A DNA stretch of 64,000 bases from FEN-299 sp963717945 (GTDB lineage Bacteria > Acidobacteriota > Vicinamibacteria > Vicinamibacterales > Fen-181). Position 1 is the first letter of the stretch; the number at the start of each line of letters is the position of its first letter. Made by a program: the position numbers and the translations under genes. Below, one piece after another: positions 52,841 through 62,209 of this stretch. The stretch lies in NCBI GenBank assembly GCA_963717945.1, contig CAVQXT010000003.1, forward strand, positions 1,550,001 through 1,614,000, written 5' to 3'. The notes below the pieces were generated by a model. It saw only the letters and a list, made by a program, of their open reading frames with translations, had not been told where the DNA came from and made no database searches.

Positions 52841-53896
52841 ATGTATGAAGCGTTCTTCGGGTTCAGGGAACGACCGTTCCAGCTCACGCCGAACCCGCGT
52901 TTCCTCTTCCTGAACTCGGCTCACCGCGAGGCGCTGGCCACCCTCCGCTACGGCCTCACGCCGTCGCTCGGGATCACCGTGCTCGTCGGCGGGGCGGGGA
53001 CCGGCAAGACCACGCTGCTTCGCGCGGCGCTGCAGGCCGAGCAGGGCCCGGAGCGCCGGCACGTGGTGCTGAGCAACCCGATGCTGTCGCCCGCGGACTT
53101 CTTCGAGATCCTCGCGGAGAAGTTCGATCTCCCTCACACCTCGGGATCGAAGGGGCGGTTCCTCCTGGCCTTCGAGCGCGACCTTCTCGAGCGGCACAAG
53201 ACGGGCGGCCAGACCGCCCTCGTGATCGACGAGGCCCAGTGCCTCTCGCGCGAGATGTTCGAGGAGGTCCGCCTGCTCGCGAACCTCGAGACGGAGACCG
53301 CGAAACTCATGAACGTCGTCCTGGTCGGCCAGCCCGAGCTGTCGGACCGCCTGAACGACGTGTCGCTCCGCCAGTTCAAGCAGCGGGTCGTCCTGCGCTG
53401 CACGCTGCCTCCGCTCGACCTCGAGTCAACGGCATCCTACATCGCCTCGCGCCTGCGGGTGGTCGGAGCCGCGGCCGACCAGGTGTTCACCAGGGAGGCC
53501 GTGCGCGCGATCTACGAAGCGTCACACGGCATCCCCAGGACCATCGGCGTCGTCTGCGAGAACGCGCTGCTCGCGGGATACTCGGCGCAGCGAAAGCCGG
53601 TCGACCGGTCCATCGTGATCGAGGTGTGCGGGGGCCTCGACGTCCCCCTCAACGGCCGGCCCGCTCATGAAGAGGGTGCCGTGGCGGATCGGGATGCCAT
53701 CGCGCCGGGCCGGGACGCGACCGCGCCGGACCGCGAGGCCGCCGAGCCGGCGCGCCCGGTCCCTCCCGAGCGCCGGGCGAGGGCGCACTTCTGGTCCTCC
53801 TCGCGGCCCGCGGAGAGACGGCCCGAACCGGCCAGGGCCGCCGATGCGGAGACCGCCGAGACGCCAGGCCGTAAGCGGATGTTCGATTTCTTCTAA
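52841..53896 (+). CDS. ExeA-like AAA ATPase of the EPS locus
   Basis: 351 residues. The N-terminal YEAFFGFRERPFQLTPNPRF is diagnostic of the XrtA/PEP-CTERM-associated (TIGR03015-type) ExeA-like ATPases. Walker A is GGAGTGKTTLLRA near 50-62, Walker B LVIDEAQCLS near 128-137, and the sensor region VVLVGQPELSDRL follows. The helical lid GIPRTIGVVCENALL is near 230. The last 80 residues are Ala/Pro/Arg-rich and unstructured-looking, ending KRMFDFF. It is the first gene after the sigma-54-like promoter. Its role in polymer export is inferred from family context. Confidence 0.9.
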   Translation: MYEAFFGFRERPFQLTPNPRFLFLNSAHREALATLRYGLTPSLGITVLVGGAGTGKTTLLRAALQAEQGPERRHVVLSNPMLSPADFFEILAEKFDLPHTSGSKGRFLLAFERDLLERHKTGGQTALVIDEAQCLSREMFEEVRLLANLETETAKLMNVVLVGQPELSDRLNDVSLRQFKQRVVLRCTLPPLDLESTASYIASRLRVVGAAADQVFTREAVRAIYEASHGIPRTIGVVCENALLAGYSAQRKPVDRSIVIEVCGGLDVPLNGRPAHEEGAVADRDAIAPGRDATAPDREAAEPARPVPPERRARAHFWSSSRPAERRPEPARAADAETAETPGRKRMFDFF

Positions 53897-53942
53897 GCCC
53901 TGAGCTCAAGGCACTACTGAGTCGAAGGGGAGGGGTTCACCC

Positions 53943-54608
53943 ATGCGTACCCTTGTGGTCACCGTCCTCGCGCTCACGCTTCTCGGTCCGGGCGCGTCAC
54001 TCGCCCAGACTGCTGCCTCGCAGGCGCAGCCTCCGAAGCAGGCCCCGCCGGCGACCAAGCCGGCTGCGCCCCGGGCGACGGTGACGGCTATGGCCGTCCC
54101 CGGCGTGCCCACCGAGCCCGGGTTCACCATCGGGCCCGAAGACGTGCTCGGCGTGCTGTTCTGGCGAGACACGGACATGTCCGGCGACGTCACGGTCCGG
54201 CCCGACGGGATGATCACCCTGCCGCTCATTCGCGACGTCAAGGCCGCGGGGCTGACGCCCACCGAGCTGGCGGACCGCATCCAGACGGCCGTGCGCGAGT
54301 ACGTCACCGATGCCTCGGTCACCGTCGTCGTGCGGCAGATGAACAGCCGCAAGGCGTTCATCACCGGCGAGGTGGCGCGCCCCGGCGCCTATCCCCTCGG
54401 CTCGTCGTCGATGACCGTGATGCAGCTCATTGCCGTCGCCGGGGGGCTCACCGAGTTCGCCCAGCCCAAGAAGATCTCGGTCATGCGGATCGAGGAGGGC
54501 AAGACGACGACCTTCGCGTTCGATTACAAGAGCGTCGCCAGCGGCAAGACGCCCGGGCAGAACCTGGTGCTCAAGCCCGGCGACACGGTGGTGGTGCCTG
54601 AGCGGTAG
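53943..54608 (+). CDS. Polysaccharide export (Wza-like) protein with SLBB domain
   Basis: 221 residues with a signal peptide (VVTVLALTLLGPGASLAQ). A Poly_export domain begins at FTIGPEDVLGVLFWRDTDMSG and includes VRPDGMITLPLIRDVKAAGLTP; an SLBB domain follows (KAFITGEVARPGAYPLG, VMQLIAVAGGLTEFA, VLKPGDTVVVPER). No lipobox cysteine was found, unlike Wza. GGGGAGGGG precedes the ATG. It should form part of the periplasmic/outer-membrane export channel for the polymer. Confidence 0.92.
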   Translation: MRTLVVTVLALTLLGPGASLAQTAASQAQPPKQAPPATKPAAPRATVTAMAVPGVPTEPGFTIGPEDVLGVLFWRDTDMSGDVTVRPDGMITLPLIRDVKAAGLTPTELADRIQTAVREYVTDASVTVVVRQMNSRKAFITGEVARPGAYPLGSSSMTVMQLIAVAGGLTEFAQPKKISVMRIEEGKTTTFAFDYKSVASGKTPGQNLVLKPGDTVVVPER

Positions 54609-54615
54609 CGGCCCG

Positions 54616-56115
54616 ATGGTCCTGTCCAAGTCGTGCGCGTGCCTGGCCGTGGCGCTGATCCTCGCGCCCGCGGGCGGTGTGTGCGCGCAGTCCACGACGC
54701 AGCCGCCTCCAGCGCAGACGCAGGCGCCGCCCGTGGTCCAGCCGCAGACGGCGGCACAGCCCGCCCCGCCGCAGACCCAGCGTCAGAGTCGAAGGAAGAA
54801 GAGAACGCCACGGACATCCACGCGCCAGCCGTCCGCCCCCACCCCGGGGTCGTTCGACGAGAATCGCGCGCCGCGGGTGGCGGGGCCGACGCGCCAGGAG
54901 TTGACGCTCACGACCAACGTGCTCGGCGGCTACGACGACAACCTGACCGGCGGGTCGGGAACCGGTTCGGGTGTCGTGCCGACGGCGATGGCCAGCGGGT
55001 ACACCGCGTCCCTGGACACGACGCTCGGCTACTTTCGCGGGAACGCGCGTCGGTCGTTCCGGGTGGATTCGACGGGCGACTTTCTCGCGTACCCGGGTTA
55101 CCTGTCGGGTGTTGCCGCGGGAGGCGCCGCCACCGTGGGGGTCAGCACCGCGGTGGGACGGGACCAGACGGTCAGGCTGTCGGAACGGATCGGTTACGAG
55201 CCGCTGTTCAACGTCTACTCACCGGGCGCCAGCAGCACGCCGTTGCCCCCGGGGATCGGCGATGCCGTTCCCGCGACGGGACTGTTCGAGCGCCGCTCGC
55301 TGAGTTCCAACAGTTCAGTGGCCATCGATTCCCGCTGGAGCCTGCGGAACTGGACGACGCTCTCCGCCTCCTACGGAGTGCAGCGGTTCAGGGACGATCA
55401 GTACGGAGACAGCACGACGTACTCGCTGCAGGCGGAGTACCGGAGGGGACTGGCGCGCGGCGTCAGGGCGCGCGCGGGCTACCAATACCTCAACACCGAT
55501 TACACCGCCTTCGACGGCGCTGCGCAGCCGATCCGCCAGCACAGGATCGAGGCCGGCCCGGAAGTCGAGAAGGCGCTGTCCCGCCGGCGCCATCTCACGT
55601 TGTCGCTCGGCGCGGGCGCCACCCGCCTCGAGTCGATCGACTCGACGAGCCGCGTGGCCTATCACGCCTGGGTGCCGGTCGGAAGCGCGCGAGCCACGCT
55701 CGGTCTCACTTCGCTCTGGTCCCTGGACGCCGAATACCGGCGCGACTTCTCGCTGCTCCGCGGCCTCACGGACAACGTCTACACGACCGACACCGCGTCA
55801 CTCTCGGCCGGCGGGCGCGTAGCCCCCCGGACCAACCTGCGGGTGGGCGCGAACTACGGCACATGGAATACGCCGCTGGCCTCGGGCGTGAACGAGAAGA
55901 TGAACGTCTACGGGGCGTCAGTGCAGGTTCGCGTCACGCTCACGGCGAAGGTGGCGGCCACCGCGGACTACATCTACTACCATCACCTCTACTCGAACCC
56001 GGGCGACCTCCCGGCGGGCTTCCCCGCGAAGTACAACCGCCAGTCCGTCCGGGTCGGGTTGACACTCTGGCTCCCGCTGGCGGGCACTCCGTCCTCACCG
56101 CTGGCCCCGAGGTAA
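54616..56115 (+). CDS. Outer-membrane beta-barrel protein of the EPS locus
   Basis: 499 residues, starting 7 bp after the export-protein stop. A signal peptide (VALILAPAGGVCAQ) and a Pro/Gln-rich linker lead into a barrel of regularly alternating strands from residue 95 on (ELTLTTNVLGGYDDNLTGG, LDTTLGYFRGNARRSFRVD, YSLQAEYRRGLARGVRARAGY, VGLTLWLPLAG). It has the size and position of the TIGR03016-type XrtA-system barrel, which may act with the SLBB protein as the outer-membrane port. Confidence 0.82.
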   Translation: MVLSKSCACLAVALILAPAGGVCAQSTTQPPPAQTQAPPVVQPQTAAQPAPPQTQRQSRRKKRTPRTSTRQPSAPTPGSFDENRAPRVAGPTRQELTLTTNVLGGYDDNLTGGSGTGSGVVPTAMASGYTASLDTTLGYFRGNARRSFRVDSTGDFLAYPGYLSGVAAGGAATVGVSTAVGRDQTVRLSERIGYEPLFNVYSPGASSTPLPPGIGDAVPATGLFERRSLSSNSSVAIDSRWSLRNWTTLSASYGVQRFRDDQYGDSTTYSLQAEYRRGLARGVRARAGYQYLNTDYTAFDGAAQPIRQHRIEAGPEVEKALSRRRHLTLSLGAGATRLESIDSTSRVAYHAWVPVGSARATLGLTSLWSLDAEYRRDFSLLRGLTDNVYTTDTASLSAGGRVAPRTNLRVGANYGTWNTPLASGVNEKMNVYGASVQVRVTLTAKVAATADYIYYHHLYSNPGDLPAGFPAKYNRQSVRVGLTLWLPLAGTPSSPLAPR

Positions 56116-56134
56116 TTCGCGCGAGGCGACGCCC

Positions 56135-57774
56135 ATGGTACCTGGCCGGGAACTCACGATCGATTCGGTGCTCAAGGCGCTCCTGAGGCGGCGATGGCTC
56201 CTCGTCGGGCCGTTGTTCCTCGGCGTCATGGGAGGGCTCCTGTACTCCTGGTGGCAGCCGAGCCTGTACCGCTCGGACGCGGTGATCCAGGTGGTGCCCC
56301 AGCGCGTGCCGGAGAGCTACGTCAGCTCGACCGTCACCGAGCGCGTGGAGGACCGGCTGCGGGCGCTCGCCCAGCAGGTGCTCAGCCGGACGCAGATGGA
56401 GAAGCTCGTCGCCGAGTTCAACCTGTTCCCGGACGAGCGCCGCAAGTACCCGCTGGAGGACGTCATCCAGCGCATGACCGAGCGCGTCCTCATCGAGCCG
56501 TTCGCCGCGACGCAAACGCCGCGGTCGCAATCCCCATCCGAAGCGTTCCGCGTGTCGTTCGACTACCAGGACCCGGTCATCGCGCAGAAAGTGGTGGAGC
56601 GGCTGGCGAGCTTCTTCATCGACACCAACGCGCGGGATCGCGGCACGCAGGCCGACCAGACCAGCTCGTTCCTCGAGGCGCAGATGGCCGACGCCCGCTC
56701 GCGCCTGGAGGCGCAGGAAGCCAAGCTCAGGACCTTCCGCGAGCGCAACTCGGGGCGCCTGCCCACGCAGACGCAGACCAACATGCAGGGGATCCAGAAC
56801 ACCCAGCTCGCCCTGCAGGCCATGGTGGAGTCGGCGGCGCGGGACCGGGACCGCAAGCTGATGCTCGAGCGCCTCTACACCGACGCCGCCGCGGATCGTC
56901 GTCGCCGGCCGCGGCGCCGGCCCCGTCCTCGGCCGCCGCGCCTCCCGCGGGCGACTTCGGGTTGAAGCTGCCGGCCAACGCGGCGCCGCGGCAGCGGCTC
57001 GAGGCGGCGCGAACCCTCCTGTCGCAGATGGAGCTGCGCCTGAGCCCGAAGCACCCGGACGTGATTCGCGCCAGGCGCTTCATCGCGGATCTCGAGAAGC
57101 AGGTGGCCGCCGAGGAGCTCCAGCGCCCGGTGTCTGCGGATGCGGCCTCGGACCATCCGGCCAGCCCGGAGGAGATCCGCCGCCGGGACAGGCTCCGGGA
57201 GATGCGGGCCGAGATCGAGAGCCTCGACCGGCAGATCGCCTTCAAGGACGGCGAGGAGAAGCGGCTTCGCGCGGAGATCGGCACCTACCAGGCGCGTCTC
57301 GAGGCGGTGCCCGGGATCGAGTCGGAGTGGGTGGCGCTCACGCGCGACTACGACACCCTGCAGGCGACCTACCGCGAGCTGCTCTCGAAGAGCGAGAACT
57401 CGAAGATGGCGGCGAGCCTCGAGCAGCGCCAGATCGGCGAGCAGTTCCGCATCCTCGATCCTCCGCGCGTGCCGCGGAAGCCCGCCAGCCCGAACCGGGC
57501 CAAGATCAACCTGGTGGGCACGCTCGCCGGTCTCGGCCTGGGGCTGCTGCTGGTGGGATTCGCCGAGCGCCGCGATTCGACGATGCGGTCGGAGGCCGAG
57601 CTGCTGGGCGCGATCGACCTGCCCGTGCTGGCCGTCACGCCGTTTGTGACGACGGAGGCGGACCTTCGGCGGGAGCGGCTGCGAGCCCGGATGGTCTCGG
57701 CCGCCGTCGTCGTCGTCCTCGCGGGCACCGGCGCCCTGTTCTGGTTCCTGCAGTTGTGGAAGTACGTAGTGTGA
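56135..57774 (+). CDS. Wzz-type chain length determinant, one frame break
   Basis: About 546 residues if one base is restored near 56885-56895. The N-terminal helix LLVGPLFLGVMGGLLYSWW and Wzz segment LYRSDAVIQVVPQRVPESYV are in the first frame, followed by coiled coils (LEAQMADARSRLEAQEAKLRTFRE). The second frame continues with LSPKHPDVIRARRFIADLEKQ, REMRAEIESLDRQIAFKDGEEK, the GNVR-like VPRKPASPNRAKINLVG and a C-terminal helix. It controls polymer length with the tyrosine kinase downstream. The break falls in a GCC/GCG-rich run, which favours a sequencing error. Confidence 0.87.
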
Positions 57775-57830
57775 CAGCCGTACGACGGAAGCCGGCTGGT
57801 GAGGCGCCAGTCGTGAGGCGTATCGAGAAC

Positions 57831-57860
57831 GTCAGATAGCGCAGGGCTTCAGCCCTGCGC
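57831..57860. repeat. Single TTCA-loop hairpin
   Basis: CAGATAGCGC then arms GCGCAGGGC/GCCCTGCGC around TTCA (57839-57860). This is the right half of the paired element seen at 9.2 and 29.2 kb. It lies 37 bp before the kinase gene, inside the EPS operon. Confidence 0.88.
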
Positions 57861-57896
57861 CGCGGCGTAAGCCGCAAGCCGTAACGGAGTTTTCTG

Positions 57897-58812
57897 ATGG
57901 GTCGTATCGACGAAGCGCTGCGCCGCTCGAACGTAGACGTGGTTCGAGGCACGGGCGCCCCGGCGCCTGCGCCAGAACCCGCGCCCTGGCGGTTCGAGCC
58001 GCAGGATGGCCGTGAGGCCCCCGCGTCTTCGACGTCCCCTGCGGGCGAGGCCGCGACCGAAGCACCGGCCCGCCGCGTGCCGCGGGAGGACGCGAAGCCG
58101 GCGCCGTGGGGCGGGTTCGACAGGCAGGCGATCGAACGGCTCGTCGTGTCGAAGACCGCCTCGCCGCTGCTCGTCGAGCAGTTCAGGAGCCTCGCGGCGA
58201 CCCTGCACGGGGCCCAGCTCGGACAGACCCTCAAGAGCGTCATCGTGACGTCGGCCTCGCCCGGCGACGGCAAGAGCCACGTGGCCGTCAACCTGGCCCT
58301 GACGCTGAGCAACTCGTATCGACGGCGCGTCCTGCTGATCGACGCCGACCTGCGCCGCCCGTCGCTGCACACGGTGTTCCGAGTTCCCAACACCCGCGGC
58401 CTGGCAGACGCGCTGACGGCGAAGACGGACGAGAAGGTGGCGGCGGTCACAGATCAGCGAGACGCTGACGTTCCTTCCCGCGGGCCGGCCGGATTCGGAC
58501 CCGCTCGGCGGCCTCTCGTCGGACCGCATGAAGCGCATCGTCGCCGACGCCGCCGCCCGGTTCGACTGGGTGATTGTCGATTCCCCGCCGGTCGGGATGC
58601 TGGCCGACGCGCGTCTCGTCCTGGAGACCGTTGACGCCGCGCTCCTCGTCGTCAGGGCCGGCGTGACGCGGTTTCAGGACCTCCAGGCTGCCGCCGACAG
58701 GCTAGGCCACGAGCGCATTCTCGGCCTCGTCCTCAATGCCGTCGCTCCGGTCGAAATCCGGGGCCAGGGTTACTACCAGGATTATTACCACCACCAGCAG
58801 GACATTGGTTGA
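57897..58812 (+). CDS. CpsD/CapB-type tyrosine autokinase, one frame break
   Basis: About 304 residues if one base is removed near 58449-58453. The first part has a Pro/Ala-rich linker, EQFRSLAATLHGA, Walker A SASPGDGKSHVAVNLA near 121-136 and Walker A' VLLIDADLRRPSLH near 151. After the break come LTFLPAGRPDSDPLGGLSS, Walker B WVIVDSPPVGMLAD and VLNAVAPVEIRG. The C-terminal tail GQGYYQDYYHHQQ is the tyrosine cluster that BY-kinases autophosphorylate. It pairs with the Wzz protein to regulate polymer assembly. Confidence 0.88.
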
Positions 58813-58973
58813 CTTTGGTCCCACTTCAGTCAGACATCCGGCTGGCGGCTCGCGAGGCGCGCCGGTGAGTGCCGTTCCTATCCAATTGACACCGTGGCAT
58901 TTGAAGAGGTCGCTCCTGCCAGATACGCGATCGGACCAGCTTGGCGTGCGTCTTGCTCCTGCATCGGATCCGA

Positions 58974-59432
58974 ATGCCGAACCCGATCCGCGGTGGCTCG
59001 AACCGGATGCTGGATTGCGCGCCGGGTATGGAATACGGCGAAGACGCATTTCTGTACTTCCTGGACATCGAGCGGGCGCGCGCCGGGCTTTCGAACCACC
59101 CCATTCGACTGCTGTTCGCGACACTCGAGCCCACCCCCGGAAAGCCGACCCCAATTCCCTCGGCGAGCGCCAGGCGGCTGTTCGAGTGCATGAGGCAGTC
59201 GTTGCGCGAAACCGACGTCATGGGCTGGTACCGCCAGGACCGTGTGGCGGGCGCCGTCCTGACCGCGCGCGCCGACGCGCAAGGCCCCGGGATGTCGGGA
59301 CTCATCGAGCGACGGGTCGGGGATGGGATCCGGCAGCGTCTGCCCGCGAAGATCGCCAGCGGGCTGCGCGTGCGCGTCGTTCAGCTCGGGACCGCAGCGA
59401 TCCCGGGTCGCATAGTCCTTCGACAGCCATGA
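58974..59432 (+). CDS. Degenerate GGDEF-like protein
   Basis: About 152 residues; the start is uncertain (58941 TTG, 59007 and 59028 ATG are also in frame). The sequence EYGEDAFLYFLDIERARAGLSNHPIRLLFATLEP followed by RRLFECMRQSLRETDVMGWYRQDRVAGAVLT resembles the N-terminal GGDEF-related domain found fused to EPS sugar transferases, but the GG(D/E)EF signature is absent (QDRVAGAVLT at its place). No cyclase activity is expected. The stop overlaps the ATG of the sugar transferase by 4 bp. The next protein begins with a similar domain, so a duplicated regulatory module is likely. Confidence 0.6.
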   Translation: MPNPIRGGSNRMLDCAPGMEYGEDAFLYFLDIERARAGLSNHPIRLLFATLEPTPGKPTPIPSASARRLFECMRQSLRETDVMGWYRQDRVAGAVLTARADAQGPGMSGLIERRVGDGIRQRLPAKIASGLRVRVVQLGTAAIPGRIVLRQP

Positions 59433-60594
59433 CTCTGTCCCTCGGGAAGCTCATCCCCAGCCTCCGAGGCCGCGATCGCCGGGCCGAGGAGCGCCCGGAC
59501 GTCCGGGCGACGCGCCGGGAACGGGTCCGCGCGCGCGTGGGGAGCGAGCATCCTCGGCGAGGGGCTGTTCAGAGACGCCGTGGTCCGGGAGCGCAGGCGC
59601 GCCGACCGCTACGACGCGCCGTTTGCCGTGCTGCTGGTGGACCGGGGCAAGCTACTCCGGCGGAAGGGACCTCTGGAGCCCGATCCTGCGCGCGGTGGCG
59701 GCCGTGAAGCGCGACGTGGACGCGGTGGGGTGGTTCGAGCAGGGCGAGGTGCTGGGGCTGCTCCTGCCGGATGCCTCCGGAACGGGGGCGCTCAAGGTGA
59801 CGCACCGCCTTCGGCGCGAGCTGGCCAGGCGGCTCGGCGATACGGCGCTGGCTGTCCTGTCCATCCGCCTTTACACCCACGGCGACCAATCGGACCTCGA
59901 GGGCGATCCTCTCCCGTCGGTGGACCTGCTGGTCGAGGCCTTCCTCCAACGGCGAAGCCAGCCATGGCGCGAAGCCGCCAAGCGCGGCATCGACATCCTC
60001 GGCAGCCTCGCGCTCCTGATCCTGTTCGCGCCGCTCGCGCTGGGCATCGCGCTGGCCGTGAAGTGGACGTCCCCGGGGCCCTTGCACTTCCGGCAGGTTC
60101 GCGTGGGGCGACGGGAAGAGCCGTTCACGATGCTCAAGTTCCGGACGATGTTCGTGAATGCCGGGCACGGGATCCACCAGGACTACGTCACCTGGTTCAT
60201 CACGTCGAGCGGTCAGCAGCCCCGGACCGGCAACGAGGTGTTCAAGCTGACCAACGACCCGCGCATCACGCCCGTCGGGCGGTTCCTCCGAAAGACCAGC
60301 CTCGACGAGCTGCCGCAGTTCTGGAACGTGCTGCGGGGCGACATGTCGCTCGTGGGCCCGCGGCCGCCGCTGCCCTTCGAGGTCGAGAAGTACCAGCCCT
60401 GGCACCGCCGGCGCGTGCTCGAGGTGAAACCGGGCGTCACCGGGCTGTGGCAGGTCGAAGGCCGCAGCCGTACGACGTTCGACGAAATGGTGCGCCTGGA
60501 CCTCAGGTACGCCAGGACGCGCACGTTGTGGGCCGACATCAAGATCCTGGCGGCGACGCCGCGGGCCATGGTCTCGGGCAAGGGCGCCTGCTGA
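59429..60594 (+). CDS. Polyprenyl-phosphate sugar phosphotransferase, two frame breaks
   Basis: About 388 residues after correcting breaks near 59540-59560 and 59650-59665. Residues 1-180 carry a degenerate GGDEF-like domain (VRERRRADRYDAPFAVLLVDRG; VDAVGWFEQGEVLGLLLPDASGTG). The rest is a WcaJ/UndPP-glycose phosphotransferase: one helix (ILGSLALLILFAPLALGIALAV), GPLHFRQVRVGRREEPFTMLKFRTM, DPRITPVGRFLRKTSLDELPQ, NVLRGDMSLVGPRPPLPFEVE and PGVTGLWQVEGRS. It starts the lipid-linked repeat unit. The ATG overlap with the previous gene fixes the start. Confidence 0.85.
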
Positions 60595-61094
60595 TGGACG
60601 ACAAGTATCTGGCCATTGCCCCGGACGTGAAGCTGGGGAAAGACGTCAAGCTCGCGCGCTTCATCAACCTCTACGGCTGCGAGATCGGCGACGAGACGAA
60701 GATCGGCGCGTTCGTCGAGATCCAGAAGAACGCCGTCGTCGGCAAGCGCTGCAAGATCTCGAGCCACACGTTCATCTGCGAAGGCGTGACGATCGAGGAC
60801 AACGTCTTCATCGGCCACGGCGTCACCTTCATCAACGACTCCTACCCGCGCGCGACGACGGCGGGCGGCGGCCTCCAGACCGAAGCCGACTGGAAGGTGG
60901 AGAAGACGCTCGTGCGCCAGGGCGCGTCGATCGGCTCGGGCGCGACCATCATGTGCCGGGTCACCATCGGCGAGCACGCCATCGTCGGGGCCGGCAGCGT
61001 CGTCACCCGGAACGTGCCGCCGCGCACGATCGTGTGGGGGAACCCGGCGAAGAAGCTGCGGCGGATCGCGGTGGACCCGGGAGGTGCCAAGTGA
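60594..61094 (+). CDS. Hexapeptide-repeat N-acetyltransferase (WbpD/WlbB-like)
   Basis: 166-residue left-handed beta-helix acyltransferase with many [LIV]GxxxxI turns (VKLGKDVKLARFINLYGCEIGDETKIGAFVEIQKNAVVGKRCKISS...). The catalytic His region GHGVTFINDSYPRA near residue 83 and the loop PPRTIVWGNPAKKLRRIA near 150 match acetyltransferases acting on UDP-amino sugars, such as WbpD/WlbB. The ATG shares a base with the previous stop; its own stop overlaps the next GTG. Confidence 0.88.
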   Translation: MDDKYLAIAPDVKLGKDVKLARFINLYGCEIGDETKIGAFVEIQKNAVVGKRCKISSHTFICEGVTIEDNVFIGHGVTFINDSYPRATTAGGGLQTEADWKVEKTLVRQGASIGSGATIMCRVTIGEHAIVGAGSVVTRNVPPRTIVWGNPAKKLRRIAVDPGGAK

Positions 61095-62101
61095 GCCAGA
61101 TCCGCGTCGGCGTCATCGGCTACGGCTACTGGGGCCCCAACATCGTCCGCAACCTGTTATGCCCTCGACGCGTGCGCGGTGACCGCGCTGGCCGACCGGA
61201 ACCCCGCGGCGCTCCAGAAGGCGCTCGCGCCTCTACCCGGGCCTGAAGACGACGACCGACGAGCGCGAGGTGCTCACCTCCCCCGACATCGACGCGGTGG
61301 CCATCGTCACGCCGGTGTGGACGCACTTCGAGCTGGCGAAGACGGCCCTCGAGAACGGCAAGCACGTGTTCGTCGAGAAGCCGTTCACGGCGACGGCGCA
61401 GCAGGCGGAGGAGCTCATCGAGCTGGCCGATCGGAAGAATCTGCGGATCATGGTGGACCACACGTTCCTCTTCACGGGGGCCGTGAAGAAGATCCGCGAG
61501 CTCATCGACAAGGGCGTCCTGGGGCCGCTCTACTACTTCGACTCGTCGCGCATCAACCTCGGCCTCTTCCAGCACGACGTGAGCGTGCTGTGGGATCTGG
61601 CGCCGCACGACCTGTCCATCATGGACTACGTCATCGGCGACAAGGCGGAGGCGGTGGTCGCGACGGGCGGGGGCCACGTGAACGGCCACGCCGACATGGC
61701 GTTCCTCACGGTCTATTTCCCGAACAACGTGCTGGCGCACATCAACGTCAACTGGCTCTCCCCGGTGAAGGTGCGGACGACGCTCATCGGCGCCCGCGAC
61801 AAGATGCTGGTGTGGAACGACCTCGAGGCGGACGAGAAGATCAAGGTCTACGACAAGGGCGTCAACGTCTCCAACCGGGAGGGCGTCTACGACCTGCTGG
61901 TGAGCTATCGGTCGGGGGACGTGTGGGCGCCGAAGGTGGACCAGACCGAGGCGCTGAAGGCGGAGCTCGCGTACTTCCTCGACTGCATCGCGAGCGGCAC
62001 GCACGCCGTTCAACGACGGGCAGGCGGGCCTGCGCGTGGTCAGGATCCTCGAGGCGGCCGACCGCTCGCTCGCCGCCCGCGGGACAGTCATCTCCTTGTA
62101 G
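61091..62101 (+). CDS. Gfo/Idh/MocA-type sugar dehydrogenase, several frame breaks
   Basis: About 336 residues after corrections near 61158, 61230 and 62010. The Rossmann start IRVGVIGYGYWGPNIVRN is in the first frame; ALADRNPAALQKA in the second; then SPDIDAVAIVTPVWTHFELAKTAL, the catalytic VEKPFTATAQQAEEL (Lys of EKP), LWDLAPHDLSIMDYV and the C-terminal VRILEAADRSLAARG. It resembles WbpB/WlbA-type UDP-GlcNAcA 3-dehydrogenases, which act before a DegT aminotransferase and the hexapeptide acetyltransferase. GTG 61091 overlaps the previous stop. Confidence 0.83.
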
Positions 62102-62209
62102 GGCGCATCTGTAGGGCGGGCCTGTCTTTCATCTGATACAGCAGGGCTTCAGCCCTGCTCTTCACGTGACGTCAGATACAGCAGGGCTTCAGCCCTGCTC
62201 TTCACCCAC
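62102..62209. repeat. Two 40-bp tandem TTCA-loop hairpins with GTAG words
   Basis: Hairpins at 62141-62158 and 62181-62198 (arms GCAGGGC/GCCCTGC, loop TTCA) repeat with a 40-bp period, each followed by TCTTCAC. Upstream, GTAGGGCG occurs twice (62098 and 62111). They fill the gap between the dehydrogenase and deacetylase genes. Confidence 0.85.
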
